The position numbers and the translations under genes were made by a program. The notes under the pieces are model-generated. The model was not told where the DNA came from. It saw only the letters and a program-made list of their open reading frames with translations, and made no database searches. A DNA stretch of 64,000 nt from an uncultured Methanomicrobiales archaeon (GTDB lineage: Archaea > Halobacteriota > Methanomicrobia > Methanomicrobiales > Methanospirillaceae). Location: NCBI GenBank assembly GCA_949320185.1, contig CASGHK010000023.1:1-64000 (forward strand). Reading direction: 5' to 3'. Of this stretch, positions 58,116 to 64,000 are shown piece by piece (within the stretch, counting starts at the first letter, position 1; each line of letters starts with the position of its first letter).

Positions 58116-58948
58116 GCGGTGGGCCGGATGCTGTTCGCAGCGAACCGGAAGACGAGCCGCGGCACGGACGGGCGGACCTTTTTGTCGAAGACGACGAACG
58201 GGTCGTGTTCGATCCGCCTGGCGGTCCAGGCGTACATGTCCGACGCGGTGATGATGGGTAGGCGCATCCTCCACGGGATAAACCGGTACCCTGCTTCGCC
58301 CTGAGCCTGCCAACCCCGGTAGTGATTGCATTGAGCGTGGATGAACTCCCTGAACGCCATCGGATGCCGCCGGAGGTATTCCGGCTCGAGGGAGTCCAGG
58401 CCGAACCGCTCAAGTTCCTCCTCGGGCAGGTAGAGCCGGCCCATTGCGCTGTCCTCGGCGATGTCCCGGATGAAGTTGATGTACTGCATCCCCCGACCGA
58501 GGTGGCGGGCGGCCAGATAACTCTCGGGGGGCAGTTCGAGGAGGCGGGCCATCATCAACCCGATAACCTCCGCCGAACCGTAGAGGTAGACGTGCAGGTC
58601 CTCGAGGGTCCGGTAGCGGTGGACGGAGAGGTCGAGCGCCATCGAGTGGAGGAACGCGTCCACCCACGCCTGGTCGATCCCGAACCGTTGCTGGAGGGCG
58701 ACGAACCCGTCGATCACCGGGTCCTGTGCGGACAGGCCGTCGATGGCCTCGCGGTAGGTATCGACGAAACTGAAGAAATCCTCCCCCCTCTGCGGCACCG
58801 AGTCCACCAGGTCGTCGGCCGTCCGCACGAACGAGTAGAGCGTGAAGACCCGCGCCTTCACCTCTGGTGGAAAGAAGAGCGTCGAGTAGAAGTAGGTCTT
58901 GGACCCGCGCTTGAAGAGGTCATAGATCGTCCGGTCGATCACGGTCAT
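58112..58948 (-). CDS. crtB: Phytoene synthase
   Basis: SKTYFYSTLFFPPEVKARVFTLYSFVRTADDLVDS; GRGMQYINFIRDIAEDSAMGRLYLP. Confidence 0.93.
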   Translation of the reverse strand: MTVIDRTIYDLFKRGSKTYFYSTLFFPPEVKARVFTLYSFVRTADDLVDSVPQRGEDFFSFVDTYREAIDGLSAQDPVIDGFVALQQRFGIDQAWVDAFLHSMALDLSVHRYRTLEDLHVYLYGSAEVIGLMMARLLELPPESYLAARHLGRGMQYINFIRDIAEDSAMGRLYLPEEELERFGLDSLEPEYLRRHPMAFREFIHAQCNHYRGWQAQGEAGYRFIPWRMRLPIITASDMYAWTARRIEHDPFVVFDKKVRPSVPRLVFRFAANSIRPTA

Positions 58949-60429
58949 CGCGGGGCTTCCTGCTCCTCGCCGACCACTCTCGCGACGATCTGGGACGAGA
59001 TCAGAGTCATGGGAACGCCGATGCCGGGGTGGGTGTACTGCCCCGAGTAGTAGAGGTTCTCGACCTTCTTGCTCCGGTGTGCCGGTCTCCAGAGCGCCGT
59101 CTGGAAGAGGGTATGCGAGAGGCCGAGCGCCGTTCCACGATAGGCGTTGTACCGCTTTGCGAAGTCCTCGAGGGCGAAGCACCGCTCGGTGACGATCGCG
59201 TCGCGGATCGGCTCCCCGATGGTGTCCTCGAGGTGGGAGAGGATCCGGTCGCGGAGCGCCTGGCGCCGCTCGGGTGTATCCGGCAGTCCGGGCGCGAGCG
59301 GAACAAGGATGAAGAGCGTCTCCCCACCCGGCGGTGCGGCGGTGGTGTCGGTCTTGGAGGGAACGTTGACGTAGTACGACGGGTTCTCGGGCCAGGCGAC
59401 CTTCTCCGGGTCGAAGAGGGTCTCGAACCCCTTCTCCCAGTCCCGGTCGAGCAGGAGGGTGTGGTGGCAGAGCCCCTCCACCTTCCGGTCGAGCCCGATA
59501 TAGAGGACCATGGCAGAGGGGGCGAGGATGCGCTTCGACCAGTACTCGGCGTCGTAAGTCCGTGATGCCCCGTCGAGGAGGTCGAGCTCGGTGTGTGCGT
59601 AGTCTGCGTTGACGATCACGACATCGGCCGGATACCGGCCCTCCGACGTTTCGACGGCGACCGCCCGGTCGTTCACGACCACGATCCGAGTCGCCGGTTC
59701 GTTGAAACGGAAGACCGCGCCGTGCTCTTCGGCCAGCCCGCGTACCGCGTCGACGACAGCCCGGATCCCGCCCTCGGGGTAGAAGACCCCCAGCGTCAGG
59801 TCGATGTGGGACATGATGTGGTAGAGGGCCGGCGTGTTCGAGGGAGCCCCGCCGAGGAACCCGATGGAGTACTGGACGATCTTCTTCGCCTCGTCGCTCG
59901 TGAAGTACCGGCCGACGAAGTGATCGAGGTGTTCGAAGGTATGGAGGAGCTTCGGGCCTTCAAAGAGGAGGCGGCCCGAGACGAAGTCGAGGACCGAGCG
60001 GTACTCCCGGTAGAGCAGGTCGTTCATGGTGATAGTGTAGAGCGCCTTCGCCGAGTCGAGGTACCGTCGGAGCTTCTCGCCGCCCCGTTCCTCGAACGTG
60101 TCGAAGAGAGCGATGGACTTCTCCGTCTCGGCGGGGATATCGACCACCCTGCCGTCCCCGAAGAAGATCCGGTAGGAGGGGTCGAGGCGCCTGAGCTCGA
60201 AGAAGTCGGCGGGCGTCCTGCCGAACTCGGCGAAGAATCGTTCGAAGACGTCGGGCATCAGGTACCACGACGGGCCCATGTCGAAGGTGAACCCCTTATC
60301 GCGGTGCACCGACGCTCGCCCCCCTGCCTGCTCGTTCTTCTCCAGCACCGTCACGTCGTTCCCGTCCCGGGCAAGCAGGGCTGCTGCGGCAAGTCCGCCG
60401 AAGCCCGCGCCGATGATCACCGTCTTCAT
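58945..60429 (-). CDS. crtI: Phytoene desaturase
   Basis: MKTVIIGAGFGGLAAAALLARDGNDVTVLEKNEQAGGRASVHRDKGFTFDMGPSWYLMPDVFERFF; C-terminal NLYYSGQYTHPGIGVPM. Confidence 0.93.
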   Translation of the reverse strand: MKTVIIGAGFGGLAAAALLARDGNDVTVLEKNEQAGGRASVHRDKGFTFDMGPSWYLMPDVFERFFAEFGRTPADFFELRRLDPSYRIFFGDGRVVDIPAETEKSIALFDTFEERGGEKLRRYLDSAKALYTITMNDLLYREYRSVLDFVSGRLLFEGPKLLHTFEHLDHFVGRYFTSDEAKKIVQYSIGFLGGAPSNTPALYHIMSHIDLTLGVFYPEGGIRAVVDAVRGLAEEHGAVFRFNEPATRIVVVNDRAVAVETSEGRYPADVVIVNADYAHTELDLLDGASRTYDAEYWSKRILAPSAMVLYIGLDRKVEGLCHHTLLLDRDWEKGFETLFDPEKVAWPENPSYYVNVPSKTDTTAAPPGGETLFILVPLAPGLPDTPERRQALRDRILSHLEDTIGEPIRDAIVTERCFALEDFAKRYNAYRGTALGLSHTLFQTALWRPAHRSKKVENLYYSGQYTHPGIGVPMTLISSQIVARVVGEEQEAPR

Positions 60430-60528
60430 GAGAGGATCCCCACCCCGATACCGCGCGGCATGCCCTCCGGCGTCGCAGGTGAACAGCATCTCTATTCGCC
60501 GACCCACGAAAAAACCTGTCGATGGTGC

Positions 60529-61287
60529 TTACCCGGGAGATTGACGGAACCAGAGCCCCTTACGGAGGAGCACCGCTCCTGAGAAGGCGGCGATGCCCGC
60601 CCCGATGAGAATCGGGACGAGCATCCCCGCGCCAAGAGCGACGCCGGTCCAGAAGCAGGTGATCAGGAGGAGGCTCCAGGCGGTCTCCAGAGGCAGGGGA
60701 TGGCGAACGGTTATGAAGACCAGCGCCGAGTAGAGCGTGCCGGTGAGAAACCAGCCCAGATAGTTCGAGAGGGGGATCCCGTAGTATGCACCCTGCTCGC
60801 TCCAGACCCAGTACCCGAGGAGGGCCGCCCCGGGGTCGAGAACCAGGTCGACGGCGACGAGGAGAAGCGCACTCGCCGCCACCCTCGTTGCGAGAGAGTG
60901 GTACGGGAGGAGTCGTCCGGCGAGGGCCGTGGTCCCCAGGAGGAGCGGGACGTAGGCGAAGCCGACCGTCCAGGGTACGGGACCGATCGCCGCCGACCCG
61001 ATCGCCTCCGCATAGTGAAACCAGCCGTACGGCACCCCCGTCACCACGCCGATCGCCTCGACGCTCATTGAGAGCAGGGAGAGGCCGATGGCGAGGGCGA
61101 TGCCCCTCTGCACCCCCTCCGATCGGGACAGGTGATAGAAGGACGGGAGGGCGAGAGCGACGATGAGGGCCCCGGAGATCACCGGGTCGAACGGCGTCCT
61201 GGGAGCATAGCGGACCAGGGTGCCCAGGATAACGAGGAGAAGAAGGAGGAGAAGGTGCGGGACGGTGGAGAGGAGCTGTCTCGCCAT
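60529..61287 (-). CDS. CruF-like carotenoid hydratase family (DUF422)
   Basis: Polytopic; MSVEAIGVVTGVPYGWFHYAEAIGSAAIGPVPWTVGFAYVPLLLG; DLVLDPGAALLGYWVWSEQGAYYGIPLSNYLGWFLTG. Confidence 0.8.
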   Translation of the reverse strand: MARQLLSTVPHLLLLLLLVILGTLVRYAPRTPFDPVISGALIVALALPSFYHLSRSEGVQRGIALAIGLSLLSMSVEAIGVVTGVPYGWFHYAEAIGSAAIGPVPWTVGFAYVPLLLGTTALAGRLLPYHSLATRVAASALLLVAVDLVLDPGAALLGYWVWSEQGAYYGIPLSNYLGWFLTGTLYSALVFITVRHPLPLETAWSLLLITCFWTGVALGAGMLVPILIGAGIAAFSGAVLLRKGLWFRQSPG

Positions 61288-61293
61288 GCGCCC

Positions 61294-63009
61294 CTACCGG
61301 TGCGTCAGGTACGCGACCACGCCGTCCGGGCCGACGCTGTCGACCCGGACAAAGCCGACGCGCTCGAACTGGATGACGCGGTCGACCTTCTCGGCGACGG
61401 CAGGTTCGCACACCCCGTGAACGTCACCCTCCGGCCGGCAAAGAGTGCATGGGAGGGTGGCCCCGAGGGGGAGCCACTGCACGATCGGGGCGTGGGCCGC
61501 CCGCGCCTCGGCGAGGTCATCGCCGGCATAGGTGAAGCGTGTGCGGTCCTGGTCCGTTCCCATCCTGACGTTGAAGAGGTCCTTTAGTCGGAGCATCGAG
61601 ACATCCTGGTCGAGCTCGTCTTTCGGGACGAGCACCACCCGGTCGAACCCGAGTTCCCGCGTGCCCCGAGCTGGGTCCCCCGGGTGCCGGAGGGGGCGGG
61701 AGACCTGGGGCATGGCTCCCGTCACCTCGACGGTGACGGGCTCTGGGACGAACCAGAGCCGGTCCGCCTCCGGGTCCACCAGCTGCCGGTTCTCAGCGAA
61801 CAGGTTCTCCCACGAGTACTGGATGTCGGTCTCCCCGCAGCCGATCGCGAGCATCGACCGCTTCACGGCTTCAGGCCGGATCCCTCGCCTCGCCAGAGCC
61901 CGGAGGGTGCCGAGCCGGATATCGTCCCAGCCGCCGTATCGCCCTTCGGCGATCCCGGCGCGCATCTCCGAGGTCGAGAGGACGACACCCTCGATCCCCA
62001 TCCGTCCGTAGTGCCGGAAGTGCGGTGGAGTCCAGCCGAACCAGTCGTAGATGAACTGCTGGCGCCGTGTGTTGGCGATGTGGTCCTTGCCTCGGATCAC
62101 GTGGGTGCACCCGAGCAGGTGGTCGTCGATCGCGACCGAGAAGTTCATCAGCGGGTAGACGGTCGCGTCCACGCGCGGGTGAAGCGTCGAGGTGAGGACC
62201 CGGAACGCCGGAAAGTCGCGGAGCGCCGGGTCGGGATGCTCGAGGTCGGTGCGGACGCGCAGCGACGCCTCTCCCTCGGCATACTCCCCCGCGAGCATCG
62301 CCTCGAACCGCGCCAGGCTCTCCTCTGTCTCCTGGGAGCGGCAGGGGCAGGCCCGCTTTGCCTGCCGGAGCTCGCGGAACCGTTCGTTCTCGCAGGTACA
62401 GAGGTAGGCCCCGCCGCGCTCGATCAGCCGGCGAGCATAGTCGTAGTAGGTCTCGAGCCGGTCCGACTGGAAGACGGTCTCGGTGATCGCGCACTCGAGC
62501 CAGGCGATGTCCTCGGGGACCGTCTCGTAGGCGGCGGGGTCGACCCTCTTCGGGTCCGTGTCCTCGATCCGGAGGATATATCGGCCGCCGTACCGCCGGA
62601 CGTAGGCGTCGTTCAGGGCGGCAGCGCGGGCGTGCCCGAGGTGGAGCGGGCCCGAAGGGTTCGGGGCGAACCGCATCACGACCCCGTTCTCGGCGTCGGG
62701 GAGCGGGGGGAGCGCGTACCGGTCGCGCACCCGCTCCTCCCGGACCGCGAGGAGCTCTGGGGCGAGAGACGCGAGGCGGGCCTCCCGCTCCTCGTGCGAG
62801 AGGGCGTCGACCTCGGCGATCACCCCGTCGATCAGGGCCTTTGCCTCCTGTGCCCGGGAGCGAAGCTCGGGATACCGGCCCATCACGGCACCGATGATCG
62901 CCCCTCCACGGGGGGTGCTCCGGTGCTTCACCGCGTTCTCAAGCGCGTGGACGAGAAGTCGCTCGGCGAGGTCGTCCACCTTATGCGCCCCGCGAGACGA
63001 AGTACTCAC
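61294..63009 (-). CDS. gltX: Archaeal glutamyl-tRNA synthetase
   Basis: VVMRFAPNPSGPLHLGHARAAALNDAYVRRYGGRYILRIEDTDPKRVDP; STSEM; start uncertain (ATG 63009 or GTG 62979). Confidence 0.93.
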   Translation of the reverse strand: MSTSSRGAHKVDDLAERLLVHALENAVKHRSTPRGGAIIGAVMGRYPELRSRAQEAKALIDGVIAEVDALSHEEREARLASLAPELLAVREERVRDRYALPPLPDAENGVVMRFAPNPSGPLHLGHARAAALNDAYVRRYGGRYILRIEDTDPKRVDPAAYETVPEDIAWLECAITETVFQSDRLETYYDYARRLIERGGAYLCTCENERFRELRQAKRACPCRSQETEESLARFEAMLAGEYAEGEASLRVRTDLEHPDPALRDFPAFRVLTSTLHPRVDATVYPLMNFSVAIDDHLLGCTHVIRGKDHIANTRRQQFIYDWFGWTPPHFRHYGRMGIEGVVLSTSEMRAGIAEGRYGGWDDIRLGTLRALARRGIRPEAVKRSMLAIGCGETDIQYSWENLFAENRQLVDPEADRLWFVPEPVTVEVTGAMPQVSRPLRHPGDPARGTRELGFDRVVLVPKDELDQDVSMLRLKDLFNVRMGTDQDRTRFTYAGDDLAEARAAHAPIVQWLPLGATLPCTLCRPEGDVHGVCEPAVAEKVDRVIQFERVGFVRVDSVGPDGVVAYLTHR

Positions 63010-63943
63010 CGAGGGCGATGAGGAGACGACGCTCCTCGGTGTCCGGGAGGGTTCGAAGGAGAGAAGAGGCGTCCCGCACGATCCGGCGGGCCTTCTCCTG
63101 GACCTCCTCGATCACCCCGTGGTCGGAGAGGAGGCCGATCAGGTCCTCGCACTCGGCCTCGGTCAGCGGGCGACGATAGGGGGCGAGGTCGATGCCCTTC
63201 TCGCGAGCCGTGATCGTGATCAGGGTCGACTTGCCCTCGCGTATGTCGGAGCCGCGGTCCTTGCCGCTCGTCCCCGGGGGAGCGAGCAGGTCGATCAGGT
63301 CGTCCTGGATCTGGAACGCGACGCCACAGGCGAGGCCGAACCGGTGGAGGACCTCGACCTGGGGATCGCTCGCCCCGGCGAGGACCGCCCCGATCGCGGC
63401 GGACGCCGCGTAGAGGGCGCCCGTCTTCTTCTCGACCATCTCCAGGTACTCGCCCTCCGTCACGTCGTCACGGTCGGAGAACGACATGTCCAGGTGCTGG
63501 CCCAGGCAGAGCTCGTCGCAGGTGATCGCGAGCATACCCACCGCCCGGAGCCGTGCGGTCTCGGGGGTGATCGCCCCGACGAGGAACGAGAATGCCCGCG
63601 AGTAGAGCACATCGCCGGCCAGGATCGCGGTCGGCTCGTTCCAGCGGTGGTTCACGGTCGGCACACCGCGCCGAAACGAGTCCCGGTCCATGATGTCGTC
63701 GTGGATCAGGGTGAACGTGTGGGTCAGTTCGAGCGCCAGCGCGGCCGGCATCAGGTCTTGGGACGAGTTCGGGCGCACCGCGTCGGCGGCGAGCATCATC
63801 AGCGCGGGGCGGAGGCGCTTGCCCCCGGCGGTCAGCAGGTGAGCAGCCGCCCGGTTCAGGTCCCCCACGGGGGCACCGAAGTACCGGTCGATCAGGCGGT
63901 CGACATGTTCGGCCGCGTCTTCGAGATAGGCATCCAGTTCCAT
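62981..63943 (-). CDS. idsA: Polyprenyl (geranylgeranyl/farnesyl) diphosphate synthase
   Basis: LIHDDIMDRDSFRRGVPTVNHRW first Asp-rich motif; QIQDDLIDLL second motif. Confidence 0.93.
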   Translation of the reverse strand: MELDAYLEDAAEHVDRLIDRYFGAPVGDLNRAAAHLLTAGGKRLRPALMMLAADAVRPNSSQDLMPAALALELTHTFTLIHDDIMDRDSFRRGVPTVNHRWNEPTAILAGDVLYSRAFSFLVGAITPETARLRAVGMLAITCDELCLGQHLDMSFSDRDDVTEGEYLEMVEKKTGALYAASAAIGAVLAGASDPQVEVLHRFGLACGVAFQIQDDLIDLLAPPGTSGKDRGSDIREGKSTLITITAREKGIDLAPYRRPLTEAECEDLIGLLSDHGVIEEVQEKARRIVRDASSLLRTLPDTEERRLLIALGEYFVSRGA

Positions 63944-63952
63944 GTTCCTCTC

Positions 63953-64000
63953 CTAGTGTATCTTCACCCGCTGCCCGTTCTGCATCAGGTGTATGTCGCT
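63953..64000 (-). CDS. 3' end of next upstream minus-strand gene (partial; product not identifiable)
   Basis: Minus strand reads ...SDIHLMQNGQRVKIH* ending 9 nt before the idsA ATG. Confidence 0.35.
   Translation of the reverse strand, partial: SDIHLMQNGQRVKIH

Noticed and set aside
1-64000. CRISPR arrays, rRNA or tRNA genes, prophage or integrase modules
   Set aside because: No regularly spaced repeats, rRNA-like blocks or convincing cloverleaf genes found by reading; a tRNAscan-SE/CRISPR finder run would be needed to be certain

Overview
This 64 kb, GC-rich window comes from a methanogenic archaeon. The gene content (methanogenesis-marker genes plus large extracytoplasmic Cache/PKD/CBM proteins) suggests Methanomicrobiales; that placement is inference. 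Nothing was searched: all product calls are from reading the translations and recalling families.

Main blocks:
(1) 1-6.5 kb: atwA (MCR component A2, truncated at the window edge) followed by a tightly packed mmp3-mmp6-mmp5-mmp15-mmp17-mmp7 operon.
(2) 6.5-11.1 kb: AhpD-like, HI0933-like flavoprotein and SIS-domain genes, then a SulP transporter interrupted by one in-frame TGA, divergent from a UspA gene.
(3) About 11.1-30 kb: an accessory, decay-rich region. It holds secreted or lipoprotein genes (PKD x3, Zn-ribbon plus a phospholipase-C-like protein, tandem SBP+Cache, NosD-like, CBM6, triple Cache), a histidine kinase, and at least four gene remnants: an ABC-2 permease, a DUF488 gene, a decayed paralogue of a secreted protein, and a duplicated histidine-kinase C-terminus.
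(4) 30-56.8 kb: mostly housekeeping and methanogen-specific genes, including DUF2193/DUF2180/aqpM, malic enzyme, aIF5A, NAD kinase, grpE-dnaK-dnaJ, purH, argF, purD, pyrE, carS, a tes-like radical SAM gene and mmp14.
(5) 57.2-64 kb: a compact isoprenoid/carotenoid operon (GGPP synthase, gltX, cruF-like, crtI, crtB, lyeJ-like UbiA), consistent with C50 carotenoid synthesis, which I regard as unusual in a methanogen.

The most interesting signals are this operon, the single TGA in SulP, four convergent gene pairs that share a palindromic CTAG stop, a Cys-rich-tail small protein, the multi-Cache extracellular proteins and the carS/tes divergent pair. I found no CRISPR array, rRNA or convincing tRNA by eye.
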